Translations under genes and position numbers: made by a program
Shown here: positions 19,301 through 28,092 of the stretch, in pieces
Layout of the letters: every line of letters starts with the position of its first letter
Position numbering within the stretch: the stretch's first letter is position 1
Notes under the pieces: generated by a model
Databases searched by the model: none
What the model was told of the DNA's origin: nothing
What the model saw: the letters and a program-made list of their open reading frames with translations, nothing else
Assembly (NCBI GenBank): GCA_000771265.1
Contig: JDUB01000007.1
Coordinates: 1 to 64,000, forward strand
Length of the DNA: 64,000 nucleotides
Origin: Bifidobacterium thermophilum DSM 20210
GTDB lineage: Bacteria; Actinomycetota; Actinomycetes; Actinomycetales; Bifidobacteriaceae
Direction of reading: 5' to 3'

Positions 19301-20538
19301 ACGAGCTCGTGCTGCCGATGACCGTCACCGCGGTTGGCGACGGCGTCACAGTGCGCAACAACGCCACCCAAGTCACCGGAAGCATCCGCACGGATACGCG
19401 GACGGTCGTCACGCCATTGCAACCGGTGAATCCGTCGAAAGACGTGGTCATCGCCATGCGTGGGGAGAGCGTCAATGGCGCCGATGTGCTGTTGCACACC
19501 ACATTCCTGTACCGGCTGGATTCTTCGGACCTACCTGCCAATCGGGCATACGACATCACTTCGTGGAGCATCGATGACGATTATGATGAGCTGCACGACG
19601 TGTATCTCGGCCAGTGGGCGGTCGTCGCGCGGCATGACATGGTCATTGACGGCGAGACGATTCCGGCAGGCGATATCATCGAACGGCATCTGGATGGCGA
19701 GCTGTCTGGCGGTTCACCGATCGATGCGGTATCTGGCGGGGACGCTACCGACGGCAAGAGCGAACCGCTATTTGACGTCCGTGAGCAATCCGGTACCATG
19801 CGCATCGCATTGACGGGACGGGGTGCACGCGTGCTAGGCGGCCGGGACCATGCAGCGGGATGGACGATGTTCATCCAGATGCAGCGCGTCCTGCCGGGAG
19901 AGCGCATCACCAACAGATTCACGGAAACCGTTAATGGGGTCGAACGGACATCCAACGAGGTGTGGACGCGCACCATCCATGAACGTGGGGCGATCGAGCT
20001 GGTGAAATTCGATGAGGCCTCAGGCGAGCAGAATGGTGACCGCAACACCGCCGAGCAGGCGCTCGCGATCACCGGGGAGGAAACGACGCTGGTGTTCCGC
20101 ATCCGCAATGTGGGAGACATTCCGGTGACCGGATTACAGCTGAACGATACCGTCACGACCGGCAAAGCGTCAGTCGGAACATGGCGATATCCGACGGAAT
20201 GGGATGAATTGGTACTCGAACCCGGGCAATCCGTCGATGTGACTGGCGTGCTCACGGGCGTGGATGGCGACCATGCGGACCATGCCACAGTCACCGCGTC
20301 AACGGTGGTGACCTGCCCGTTGGTGGACGACAACCCCTTTGACGATCAACCGGCGGTCAAGCAGGAAGGCATATGCCGGGGCGATACGGTACGCGCCGAG
20401 GATTTCTGGTACGGCAGACGAACCGTGCTGGCCAATACCGGCGCGGGATTTGTTCCCGTGGCGGTCTTGGGTTCGCTCGCGGCGGCGTCCGCAGCGGGAA
20501 TGTTTGCCTTGACGGTGATTCGCCGCAGACGCCGGTGA
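16381..20538 (+). CDS. Sortase-anchored surface protein with repeated isopeptide-type adhesin domains
   Basis: The 1385-residue cell-wall protein starts with signal peptide MNRFRFVTIT...PGIAMA (cleavage after about 30) and ends with sorting signal LANTG at 1350-1354, a hydrophobic helix and RRRRR. Three related domains of about 160-180 residues carry DEYDQYL (730), DDYDERY (886) and DDYDELH (1065); each opens with a Lys strand (NKQVLA, EKTVTQ, SKDVVI) and holds a late Asn, the pattern of Lys-Asn isopeptide domains in the streptococcal antigen I/II C-terminal region. A conserved-repeat domain (LVFRIRNVGDIPVTGLQL) precedes the anchor. The N-terminal 300 residues are unassigned and contain two Cys. 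No sortase gene is adjacent. The start ATG at 16381 follows GGGGG; 16378 is also possible. Confidence 0.9.
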   Translation: MNRFRFVTITAVTLVIALMTLAISPGIAMAGIGSQGAGISGSGGPLPDNDALFLFDNKQYGSTPAQGWGEASIDHAYQSLVRSGVLSTWAGNKPKFYGSCRDAVSHAIADRSDGEATQARVVGVALSLKNKSLYGTNPRDFRARFDRNWGRLAADGLGNDLIGWDGGWINRLRYQFNEQIETTGRAYPAGVQVVCVAANELQPTTQYPLSVTTQQQAPEGMSVGDTAPVHDIIVTNAGGSPVNEQLDAQIFLNYDGHPAGIHAARAIGKTMRVPNAGTGKSPQFVPTDFGWDGWQEGNYWFDVVVPKQGWMAAGVNTEDRQASESFRVGSRAPGVPTKSIDDGVSADGMTNRTNIVTGTGRGGYRLGIVDTITPGDTSYQVGGYQVSDMTDGTDRTAEFTFDWNRDAHTVSAQWSAEAGMLPQDHAFRFSFDVTVSTPGHGLVKDTATVHWNDEPGQNTEDRQFPTWKPQPDTVWALRGDDGEWDAVIDPDHGNAVGAAGRSLLDGDAVAAATNAVIPAHLVESPQRLELTTGWSQADYLFDPDGESAVRVYQADTAHERASGVFDIARTGKDVTGEFTISIKDGTASAVASQSYLKSVQGLGSHRQLTLLVPGRINLAHGKGAVQVRKDYQAKDGQPVQLCSQTQGAAFSADGSHTVNAHRVEANKPPLCAYVPPANKQVLAHAVHGGDRASIDQTKAMPGQRVTYALSADITPETGLGYRLEHVEVVDEYDQYLEPDEYSVIVRDKATGTVFGRQHYTVDWDRGNHRFRIVFNRATIDKTWNNTQTAPRLLVEFDGVVSEHAPANRLIGNQWTLGLNNSVTPSNRVVIEPPRITPEKTVTQADASIVIDGRTALLGDTIYYRVMLDASDLQSGAYAVQRLGVIDDYDERYLTLDTDRISITDEQGNDCTKAFNIQDVGGVLYAFFATVDTVDRTTGRVIAARQPDDLKAYAAASLDPHADPLIDQQVLGQRYELVLPMTVTAVGDGVTVRNNATQVTGSIRTDTRTVVTPLQPVNPSKDVVIAMRGESVNGADVLLHTTFLYRLDSSDLPANRAYDITSWSIDDDYDELHDVYLGQWAVVARHDMVIDGETIPAGDIIERHLDGELSGGSPIDAVSGGDATDGKSEPLFDVREQSGTMRIALTGRGARVLGGRDHAAGWTMFIQMQRVLPGERITNRFTETVNGVERTSNEVWTRTIHERGAIELVKFDEASGEQNGDRNTAEQALAITGEETTLVFRIRNVGDIPVTGLQLNDTVTTGKASVGTWRYPTEWDELVLEPGQSVDVTGVLTGVDGDHADHATVTASTVVTCPLVDDNPFDDQPAVKQEGICRGDTVRAEDFWYGRRTVLANTGAGFVPVAVLGSLAAASAAGMFALTVIRRRRR

Positions 20539-20670
20539 CGCCGGTGATGTAGGTGGCGCCGGTGGCACCCGAAACGCCGGGCATTGGCGATTTGCAGTCC
20601 GTGCCGGTCCGTCATACGGCGGATCGGCGGGGCGGGCGGAATCGGGATATCAGGGGGTGAAACGGTGACG

Positions 20671-20692
20671 CTCCCGGCGATCGCGCCGGGAG
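20671..20692. terminator. Hairpin between the surface protein gene and ridA
   Basis: CTCCCGGCG (20671-20679) pairs perfectly with CGCCGGGAG (20684-20692) around ATCG. No U-tract follows; instead TACACT (20693-20698) follows and could be a -10 box for ridA. It is a terminator or part of the ridA control region. Confidence 0.45.
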
Positions 20693-20823
20693 TACACTGA
20701 GCGCCAACGGTCCGGTTCTGCCATGGAACACCCGTGGTCAGGCTGTGTGACAACGCAACCAGACCGTGCCGCCCGGCAATCGCCCGGCATGCTTCACGAT
20801 ATGTCACAGGGAAGGCAATCCAC

Positions 20824-21210
20824 ATGAGCGAACTGATTAAGGTCACATCCGAACATGCTCCGGCCGCGCTTGGTGCATACAGCCAAGCCGTCAAGGCGAA
20901 CGGCTTCGTCTTTGCCTCCGGGCAGCTTGGGCTCGATCCGGCCACTGGGAAACTTGCGGGTGAAACGGCGGGCGAACAGGCCGCACAGGCGTTGAAGAAC
21001 ATTGCCAATGTGCTTGAAGCCGCGGGAACCGATACCGCGCATGTGGTGCGTGCCACCATCTATATGAAGCATGTCGAGGATTTCCATGAGATCGATGCCG
21101 CCTACGCCGCGGTGTTCAACGGCGACATCAAGCCGGCGCGTGTGGCGTTCGGAGGCAATGATCTGCCTGCCGGTGCGCTGGTGGAAATCGACGCCATCGC
21201 CGCGCTGTAA
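20824..21210 (+). CDS. ridA: RidA family enamine/imine deaminase
   Basis: Hydrolyses reactive 2-aminoacrylate and related enamines released by PLP-dependent serine/threonine dehydratases, protecting PLP enzymes. The 128-residue product covers the whole YjgF/YER057c/UK114 domain: LGAYSQAVKANGFVFASGQLG and, at the C terminus, the carboxylate-binding arginine in KPARVAFGGNDLPAGALVEIDAIA. The ATG follows AGGGAAGG. It precedes the permease gene by about 165 bases with no shared operon signal. Confidence 0.93.
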   Translation: MSELIKVTSEHAPAALGAYSQAVKANGFVFASGQLGLDPATGKLAGETAGEQAAQALKNIANVLEAAGTDTAHVVRATIYMKHVEDFHEIDAAYAAVFNGDIKPARVAFGGNDLPAGALVEIDAIAAL

Positions 21211-21374
21211 CACGTCGCGGTCATCACACGCCGTTGAGGTGTTCGGGCGTTCTCCCGCCCGGACGCTACGGTGGTGGCGTAGAGCACCCGGACATGATAG
21301 GGGACGGCGGACGAGTATGGATATCGCCCGCTGTATTCGCCAGAACACCGTAAACAGGAGCATCAGGCAGAACC

Positions 21375-22877
21375 GTGACAACCAAACGTGAACCCGCATT
21401 GCGACACACCGTAGACGAATCTGTCCATACGATGGATGCGCCGGAGCATGCCGGTCGGAGCGGTTCTCCCGCCCAAGACACCCAGCTTGAACGCAATATG
21501 GAATCACGCCATCTGACGATGATTTCGCTCGGTGGGGTTATCGGCACCGGCCTGTTCCTCAGCTCCGGGTACACAATCCACCAGGCGGGGCCGCTTGGTG
21601 CCATCCTCGCGTACCTCATCGGTTCGGTGTTGGTCTACTGCGTGATGCTTTCACTGGGTGAACTTTCGGTCGCCATGCCATACGCCGGCAGCTTCCACTT
21701 GTACGCACGCCGGTTCATCGGGCCGGGCACCGCGTTCACCATCGCTATCCTGTACTGGCTCAACTGGGCGGTGGCGCTCGCCTCGGAATTCACGGCGGCC
21801 GGACTGCTCATGCAGCGGTGGTTCCCGCACTCGCCCGCATGGGTGTGGAGCGCCCTGTTCATCCTTGTGGTGTTCACACTGAATATTCTGTCCGTGAGAC
21901 TCTACGGCGAATCGGAATTCTGGTTTGCCAGCATCAAGGTGTTCGCCATCGTTGCGTTCATCGTCATCGGATTGCTGGCGATATTCGGCATCATCCCGAT
22001 CAAGGGGTACAGCCATGCCCCATTGTTCTCGAACTATTACCGTTCCGGCTGGTTCCCCAACGGGGTCCTGCCGGTGTTCTCCACGCTGCTGACCGTCGTG
22101 TTCGCTTTCTCTGGCACTGAAGTCGTCGGCGTCGCCGCGGGGGAGACCAAAGACCCTGATACGGCGATTCCGAAAGCCGTGCACACCACGGTGTTGCGCC
22201 TGACGATTTTCTTTATCGGTTCAATTGCCGTGATGGCGGCGCTCATCCCGTGGAAACAGTCGGGCGTGGATACCAGCCCGTTCGTGTTGGTGTTCCAGAG
22301 CATCGGCATGCCATTCGCCGGCGACGTCATGAACTTCGTCGTGTTGACCGCGGTGCTGTCCGCCGCGAACTCCGGACTGTACGTCTGCTCGCGCATGGTG
22401 TGGTCGCTCGCCAAGGAACGGATGATTCCGCAGGTCCTCGCGAAAACGAATTTCCATGGGGTCCCGGTTTTCGCCGTCTTGGTCAGTCTCGCAGGTGGTC
22501 TGCTTGCCCTGCTGTCTAGCGTGGTCGCCGCCTCGACGGTCTATCTTGCCCTCGTGGCGATTTCCGGTTTGGCGACTTTAGCCGTCTGGATGTCGGTGGC
22601 GGTGTGCCATATCCTCTTTCGCCGCGAACTCAAGCGTTCCGGCAAAACCGTGGATTCGCTCGCCTACCATGCCCCCGGCTACCCGGCAGTGCCGATCATC
22701 GCGATAGTCATGTGCCTGTTCGCGTTGGTCCTGGTGGTCACCGACCCGTCGCAACGCTCCACGCTGCTGTACATGATTCCCTTCGTCGCCCTGTGCTATG
22801 GCGTGTACTATCTGCGGGCGCGCCTGACGCGCGGTAGCGACCGGCATGACGAGGAAAACATCCCGGACGTCGTCTGA
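21375..22877 (+). CDS. Amino acid permease, closest to S-methylmethionine permease MmuP
   Basis: An APC-superfamily transporter with 12 membrane helices. The 500-residue protein carries the AAT-family opening SLGGVIGTGLFLSSGYTI, ASEFTAAGLLMQRWFP, FSGTEVVGVAAGETKDP and LTAVLSAANSGLYVCSRMVWSLAKER. These stretches match E. coli MmuP more closely than LysP or GABA permease as I recall them, so S-methylmethionine is the best guess for substrate, which would feed methionine synthesis. No mmuM lies nearby. The GTG start at 21375 has a poorly spaced AGGAG (21356-21360); internal ATG codons at 21432 and 21498 remain possible. Confidence 0.85.
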   Translation: MTTKREPALRHTVDESVHTMDAPEHAGRSGSPAQDTQLERNMESRHLTMISLGGVIGTGLFLSSGYTIHQAGPLGAILAYLIGSVLVYCVMLSLGELSVAMPYAGSFHLYARRFIGPGTAFTIAILYWLNWAVALASEFTAAGLLMQRWFPHSPAWVWSALFILVVFTLNILSVRLYGESEFWFASIKVFAIVAFIVIGLLAIFGIIPIKGYSHAPLFSNYYRSGWFPNGVLPVFSTLLTVVFAFSGTEVVGVAAGETKDPDTAIPKAVHTTVLRLTIFFIGSIAVMAALIPWKQSGVDTSPFVLVFQSIGMPFAGDVMNFVVLTAVLSAANSGLYVCSRMVWSLAKERMIPQVLAKTNFHGVPVFAVLVSLAGGLLALLSSVVAASTVYLALVAISGLATLAVWMSVAVCHILFRRELKRSGKTVDSLAYHAPGYPAVPIIAIVMCLFALVLVVTDPSQRSTLLYMIPFVALCYGVYYLRARLTRGSDRHDEENIPDVV

Positions 22878-22962
22878 GAGCCCGGCCTGTCGATTGTCCG
22901 CGATGGCCACGCTCACATGCGCGATGACGACGGTTGCGGCGGCACTTGGCCAACGCCCTCGC

Positions 22963-22968
22963 TAGACT
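22963..22968 (+). promoter_or_regulatory. -10 hexamer of argS (TAGACT), leaderless spacing
   Basis: TAGACT ends exactly seven bases before the argS ATG; TTGAAGA in between is not a usable ribosome site. This predicts transcription starting at or within a base of the A of the ATG. Confidence 0.55.
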
Positions 22969-22975
22969 TTGAAGA

Positions 22976-24772
22976 ATGAATCCAGAAGCGCTCAGTGAAC
23001 TCATTTCCCATATTGCCCATGATCTGGTCGCCGCCGGTGAAGCTGGCAGCTTGACCGAAGATCTCATCCCGCCGGTCGAGAAATTCGCGGTCATGCGCCC
23101 CAAGGACCGCAGCCACGGTGACTGGGCGTCGAACGCCGCCATGCAACTGGCCAAGAAGGCGGGTATGAAGCCGCGCGATCTGGCCCAGCTGTTCGCCGCG
23201 CGCCTGCAATCGGCAGACGGCATTGCCGCCGTCGAGGTCGCCGGCCCCGGCTTCATCAACATCACGCTTGACTCCGCATCCGCCGCGGCGATCGTGGACG
23301 TCGTCCTCGCGCAGGGCGCGCAGTTTGGACGCAACGACCACCTGTCTGGCCAGACGCTCAACCTTGAATTCGTCTCTGCGAACCCCACCGGCCCGATCCA
23401 TATCGGCGGCACCCGTTGGGCGGCAGTCGGCGACTCTATGGCCCGCGTGCTCGAAGCTAACGGAGCCAAAGTCATTCGTGAATACTATTTCAACGACCAC
23501 GGTGAGCAGATCAACCGCTTCGCCAAGTCCCTGGTCGCCGCGGCCCACGGCGAACAAACCCCGGCAGACGGCTACAAGGGCGCCTATATCGACGAAATCG
23601 CCCAGCGTGTGATCGAAGAAGCGAAAGCCGATGGCGTGGATATCCTCGCCCTGCCGCGTGTCGACGGCGGCAAGAACGAAGACGGCGAGCCGCTCGGCGA
23701 AGGCGATTCCGAACAGCGCGAGGAGTTCCGCAAGCGCGCGGTCCCGATGATGTTCGCTGAAATCCAGGAATCCATGAAGAACTTCCGCGTGCATTTCGAC
23801 GTGTGGTTCCACGAAAACAGCTTGTATCAGGACGGCGAGGTCGAGCGTGCGATCGCCAAGCTGCGCGAACAGGGCGACATCTTCGAAAAAGATGGCGCAA
23901 CCTGGTTCGCCTCCACCAAGCACGGCGATGACAAGGATCGCGTCATCATCAAATCCGACGGCAACTACGCGTATTTCGCAGCCGACATCGCCTACTACTA
24001 CAACAAGCGTCACCGCAAGACCGACCCGGCTGACGTGGCCATCTACATGCTGGGCGCCGACCATCACGGCTATATTGGCCGTATGATGGCCATGTGCGCG
24101 GCTTTCGGTGACAAGCCGGGCGTCAACATGCAGATCCTCATCGGTCAGCTGGTCAACGTGATGAAGGATGGCAAGGCCGTGCGCATGTCCAAGCGCGCCG
24201 GCAACGTCGTCACCATCGATGATCTGGTCGATGCAATCGGCGTGGACGCCTCCCGTTATTCGCTCGCCCGCACCGATTACAACACGAGCGTGGACATCGA
24301 CCTCAACCTCCTGGCCTCTCACAGCAACGACAACCCGGTGTACTACGTGCAGTACGCGCATGCCCGCAGCTGCAATGTGGACCGTAACGCGGCCGAGGCG
24401 CAGATCGACCCGACCACCGCCGACCTCGCTCTGCTGGACACCGAAACCGACGGCGAAGTGCTCGCCGCGCTCGCCCAGTGGCCGGCCACGCTCGCCCAAG
24501 CCGGCGATTTGCGCGCCCCGCACCGCATCGCCCACTATCTCGAGGAGCTCGCCGCCGCATACCACAAGTGGTACAACGTCGAACGCGTCGTGCCGATGCC
24601 GCTGACCGACCTCGAAGAGCGCAAACCCGAAGCTGAACGCGAAGCGCTGCGTATTGCCAAGAACCCCGAACCGGCACGCGCCGCCGCGCGTCTGAAGCTC
24701 AACGACGCCGTCCGTACCGTCATCGCCGCAGGCCTTGATCTGCTGGGTGTCAGCGCACCGGAGAAGATGTGA
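22976..24772 (+). CDS. argS: Arginyl-tRNA synthetase
   Basis: Class I aminoacyl-tRNA synthetase charging tRNA-Arg. The 598-residue protein has the N-terminal additional domain, the HIGH motif as NPTGPIHIGGTR, and the KMSKS-like loop VRMSKRAGN, followed by the DALR anticodon-binding helices (LNDAVRTVIAAGLDLLGVSAPEKM at the end). It starts an argS-lysA operon, as in other actinobacteria; lysA begins one base after the argS stop. Confidence 0.96.
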   Translation: MNPEALSELISHIAHDLVAAGEAGSLTEDLIPPVEKFAVMRPKDRSHGDWASNAAMQLAKKAGMKPRDLAQLFAARLQSADGIAAVEVAGPGFINITLDSASAAAIVDVVLAQGAQFGRNDHLSGQTLNLEFVSANPTGPIHIGGTRWAAVGDSMARVLEANGAKVIREYYFNDHGEQINRFAKSLVAAAHGEQTPADGYKGAYIDEIAQRVIEEAKADGVDILALPRVDGGKNEDGEPLGEGDSEQREEFRKRAVPMMFAEIQESMKNFRVHFDVWFHENSLYQDGEVERAIAKLREQGDIFEKDGATWFASTKHGDDKDRVIIKSDGNYAYFAADIAYYYNKRHRKTDPADVAIYMLGADHHGYIGRMMAMCAAFGDKPGVNMQILIGQLVNVMKDGKAVRMSKRAGNVVTIDDLVDAIGVDASRYSLARTDYNTSVDIDLNLLASHSNDNPVYYVQYAHARSCNVDRNAAEAQIDPTTADLALLDTETDGEVLAALAQWPATLAQAGDLRAPHRIAHYLEELAAAYHKWYNVERVVPMPLTDLEERKPEAEREALRIAKNPEPARAAARLKLNDAVRTVIAAGLDLLGVSAPEKM

Positions 24773-24773
24773 T

Positions 24774-26402
24774 ATGACTGAATCCAACACACCAACCACG
24801 CCAACTGCAGGACTGGGTCAGGTATGGCCGGCAGGCTGCTCAATCGACGGTGACGGCGCCCTGACTTTCCACGGCCGCAGCGCGCAATCCCTGCTCGACG
24901 AGTTCGGCTCGCCGCTGTACGTGATGGACACCGATGACATCGATGCCCGCGCGCATCACTTCGTTCATGCGGCCGCCACCGCGTTCTCCAACGCCACAAC
25001 CCACGTGAGCTTCGCCGCCAAGGCGTTCATGTCCAAGGAAGTGCTGCGACTGGTGACGAACGCCGGCATGCTGGTCGACACTTGCACGATGGGCGAGATG
25101 CGCATCGCGCTCGCTGCGGGTGTTCCCGGGCGTCGTCTCGTGCTTCACGGCAACAACAAGTCGGACGAGGAAATCGAACTCGCCATCCGCGAGGGCTTCG
25201 CGAGGATTGTGGTCGACGCCCCGGACGAACCCGCACGCATCGCGCGCATCGCCCATCGCTTGGGCAAAACCGCACGCGTCATGCTGCGCGTCACCACCGG
25301 CATCCACGCCGGCGGCCACGAATACATCTCCACCGCGCACGAGGACCAGAAATTCGGTATGTCCCTGCTGCCTGCCGGCACCGATCCGTCCGCGCTTAAG
25401 GTACTCGACGACCTTATCGCACAGGAGGACGCACACACGCCAAGCCGCGCGGACGCCACAGCGCCCGCCGGCCAGGACACCCATACGGTGGGACACAGCG
25501 GGCAACGCGATCTGCAATACGATATGCGCTCGCCCTACGACCTCGACGCATCCGGCATCAGCAAGCAAGACGCCGCGCTCGCCGAGGCCATGGACCTGGT
25601 CGCCCGCGGTCCTGCGCTCGCCGTGCTGAAGGATCTGTACCGGTATCCCGGCGATCTGGAACTCGTCGGCATCCATTCGCATATCGGTTCGCAGATCCAT
25701 GACGCGAACGCGTTCATCGAGGCGGCCAAGCGCATGATGCTGCTGCGCAAGACCTTCTATGCGACCGACGCCTACACGCTGCCGGAAGTCGATTTGGGCG
25801 GCGGGTATTCGGTGGCGTACACCGAAGGCGAGGATTCGATGGACATCGACTTGGAGCTGGGACGTCTCGCTTCGGCGGTCACCGCCATCAACCGTGCGCT
25901 CGGCATGCCCATGCCGGTCATCTCCTTCGAACCGGGACGCTGGATTGTCGCCCCGACCTGTGTGACCCTGTACCGCGTCGGCGCCATCAAGCACGTAGGT
26001 TTGCCCGAAGGCACCACAGCGAAGGACGGCTCGCCGATTACCGAACGCACCTACGTGTCGGTGGACGGCGGCATGAGTGACAACATCCGCCCGGCGTTGT
26101 ACGACGCGGATTACACGGCTCGCGTGGCCAACCGGCGGGGGAGCGCCGACACCATGCTGTCGCGCGTGGTCGGCATCCACTGCGAATCCGGCGACATCCT
26201 CGTGTACGAATGCCAGTTGCCGGCGGACCTCAAGCGTGGCGACATTCTCGCCGTCCCCGTGACCGGCGCGTATGGCAGAACGATGGCCAGCAACTACAAC
26301 CAGGCGCTGTTCCCCGCGGTGGTGGCGGTCAGCTCGTCCGGGGCGCATGTGATGCTTCGCCGCCAGACCATCGACGATCTGCTCGGCTACGATCTGGGCT
26401 GA
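24774..26402 (+). CDS. lysA: Diaminopimelate decarboxylase with an internal insertion
   Basis: PLP enzyme making L-lysine from meso-diaminopimelate. The 542-residue protein is about 100 longer than most LysA. PLP lysine is Lys83 (SFAAKAF); other conserved parts are LVDTCTMGEMRIA, GIHSHIGSQI, DLGGGYSVAY, FEPGRWIVA and DGGMSDNIRPALY. An insertion at about residues 215-275, rich in Ala, Asp, Thr and Gln (AHTPSRADATAPAGQDTHT), separates the barrel strand KFGMSLLP from the GIHSHIGSQ strand. Start is the ATG one base after argS; translation is probably coupled. Confidence 0.95.
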   Translation: MTESNTPTTPTAGLGQVWPAGCSIDGDGALTFHGRSAQSLLDEFGSPLYVMDTDDIDARAHHFVHAAATAFSNATTHVSFAAKAFMSKEVLRLVTNAGMLVDTCTMGEMRIALAAGVPGRRLVLHGNNKSDEEIELAIREGFARIVVDAPDEPARIARIAHRLGKTARVMLRVTTGIHAGGHEYISTAHEDQKFGMSLLPAGTDPSALKVLDDLIAQEDAHTPSRADATAPAGQDTHTVGHSGQRDLQYDMRSPYDLDASGISKQDAALAEAMDLVARGPALAVLKDLYRYPGDLELVGIHSHIGSQIHDANAFIEAAKRMMLLRKTFYATDAYTLPEVDLGGGYSVAYTEGEDSMDIDLELGRLASAVTAINRALGMPMPVISFEPGRWIVAPTCVTLYRVGAIKHVGLPEGTTAKDGSPITERTYVSVDGGMSDNIRPALYDADYTARVANRRGSADTMLSRVVGIHCESGDILVYECQLPADLKRGDILAVPVTGAYGRTMASNYNQALFPAVVAVSSSGAHVMLRRQTIDDLLGYDLG

Positions 26403-26427
26403 CATCGGATTGTCATCGGGAGCGTAT

Positions 26428-26464
26428 GAGGGCCGCATCGACCGTGGAGGTCGGCGCGGCCCTC
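26428..26464 (+). terminator. Hairpin terminator after argS-lysA
   Basis: GAGGGCCGC (26428-26436) pairs with GCGGCCCTC (26456-26464); CGACC/GGTCG extends the stem toward the loop. It lies 25 bases after the lysA stop and is followed by GTTGTAA, a weak U-tract. Confidence 0.65.
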
Positions 26465-26640
26465 GTTGTAATCGCGGTTCGTGAATGGTGTCCGGCTGCG
26501 GTGTGATCCACAGGTCGCATGGCACGCATATTCGGCGAAACGTCAGCTTGTCCCGGTACCATGGGCAAGGATGATGACGACGCATCGCGGCCCCGCCTGC
26601 ATCTGGTGCAGTGGCTGCGAGCTCACGGGAAGGATCCACT

Positions 26641-27948
26641 GTGGTACAAGACAATCAAGCCCCCATTCGCATTGCGTTGCTTGGCGCGGGAACCGTCGGC
26701 TCGCAGACCGCACGTCTGCTGGTTGAGCAGCATGACGAGCTGGTCCACCGCATCGGCCGCGACTATAGAATCGTCGGCATCGCCACGCTTGACCCGGTCA
26801 ACGACCCGTGGATCGACCAGTCCCTGCTCACCCGTGATACTGCGGAGCTGTGCACCCGCGCCGATATCGTCATCGAACTGATTGGCGGCATCGAGCCGGC
26901 ACGCACCTTCGTGCTCAAAGCCATCGAATCCGGCGCTTCGGTCGTAACCGCCAATAAGGCGCTGCTCGCCAAGCATGGCCAGGAAATCTACAAGGCCGCA
27001 CGGGAGCACGGCGTCGACATCTTCTTCGAAGCCGCAGTCGGCGGGGCAATCCCGATTGTGCGCCCTCTGCGCGAATCCTTCGCAGGTGACAAGATCAACA
27101 GCATGCTGGGCATCGTCAACGGCACCACGAACTACATCCTCGACGAGATGACCACCAAGGGCCTCGACTTCGACGTGGCGTTGCATCAGGCACAGGAGAA
27201 GGGTTACGCCGAGGCAGACCCGACCGGTGACATCGAAGGCTATGACGCCGCGAACAAGGCCGCCATCATGGCGACGCTTGCATTCCACACCCAGGTCGGC
27301 ATCGACGACGTGTCCGTCGAGGGCATCACCAAGATCACCGCGGCCGATATCGCCGCCGCGACCGCCGAGCACAAGGTCATCAAGCTGCTCGCCGTCGTCG
27401 AGCACAATGAAGCCGGTGTGTCCGCACGCGTCTACCCAGCCCTCATCAATGAAAACCACCCGCTCGCCTCTGTGCATGGCAGCTTCAACGCCGTGTTCAT
27501 CAAGGCGAAGGAAGCCGACGACATCATGCTGTACGGCCGTGGCGCAGGCGGCGCGCCTACCGCTTCCGCCGTTGTCGGCGACGTGGTGATGGCCGCGCGC
27601 AACATCGTGTCCGGCACCACCGCGACTGGTATCCAGACGTACAACATCCTGCCGCTTGCCCCGGCGGATGCGTCCAAGGCCGCATTCGCCGTGCGTTTCC
27701 TCATCCACGACAAGCCGGGCGTGCTCGCTTCGATCGCCGAGGAATTTGCGAACCACGGCATCTCCATCAACGGCGTGAACCAGGATCTCCAGCCCACCCA
27801 GCATGATCCGGGCTATTCGGGCGAGCTGCAGCAGCTGCGCATCGTCACCCATCTGTGCGACGAGGTCACGCTGCGCAAGACGGTGGACGCCGTATGCAAG
27901 CTCGAATGCGTCTCCGGCGAGCCGTCCATCCTGCGCGTGCTCGACTGA
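26641..27948 (+). CDS. hom: Homoserine dehydrogenase
   Basis: Reduces aspartate semialdehyde to homoserine, the branch point to methionine and threonine. The 435-residue product has the N-terminal Rossmann motif LGAGTVGSQTARLL, the catalytic core (AVGGAIPIVRPLRESFAGDKI, MLGIVNGTTNYIL, GYAEADPTGDIEGYDAANKAAI) and a C-terminal ACT domain (VRFLIHDKPGVLASIAEEFANHGISI), so feedback control by threonine is likely. The GTG at 26641 is correctly spaced from GGGAAGGA. It supplies homoserine to MetA and ThrB in the same window. Confidence 0.95.
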   Translation: MVQDNQAPIRIALLGAGTVGSQTARLLVEQHDELVHRIGRDYRIVGIATLDPVNDPWIDQSLLTRDTAELCTRADIVIELIGGIEPARTFVLKAIESGASVVTANKALLAKHGQEIYKAAREHGVDIFFEAAVGGAIPIVRPLRESFAGDKINSMLGIVNGTTNYILDEMTTKGLDFDVALHQAQEKGYAEADPTGDIEGYDAANKAAIMATLAFHTQVGIDDVSVEGITKITAADIAAATAEHKVIKLLAVVEHNEAGVSARVYPALINENHPLASVHGSFNAVFIKAKEADDIMLYGRGAGGAPTASAVVGDVVMAARNIVSGTTATGIQTYNILPLAPADASKAAFAVRFLIHDKPGVLASIAEEFANHGISINGVNQDLQPTQHDPGYSGELQQLRIVTHLCDEVTLRKTVDAVCKLECVSGEPSILRVLD

Positions 27949-28092
27949 ACCGAAGCCGCGCAATCCGCGGCGCCGATGCCGGCTGATCGTGACTTCACGG
28001 CGGCCGGCATCCGGGACTTACCACAACCAACGCACAACCGACAATCGGCGGAACAGTCGGCACGCATGCCCACTGCCCGCGGAAGGATGACC

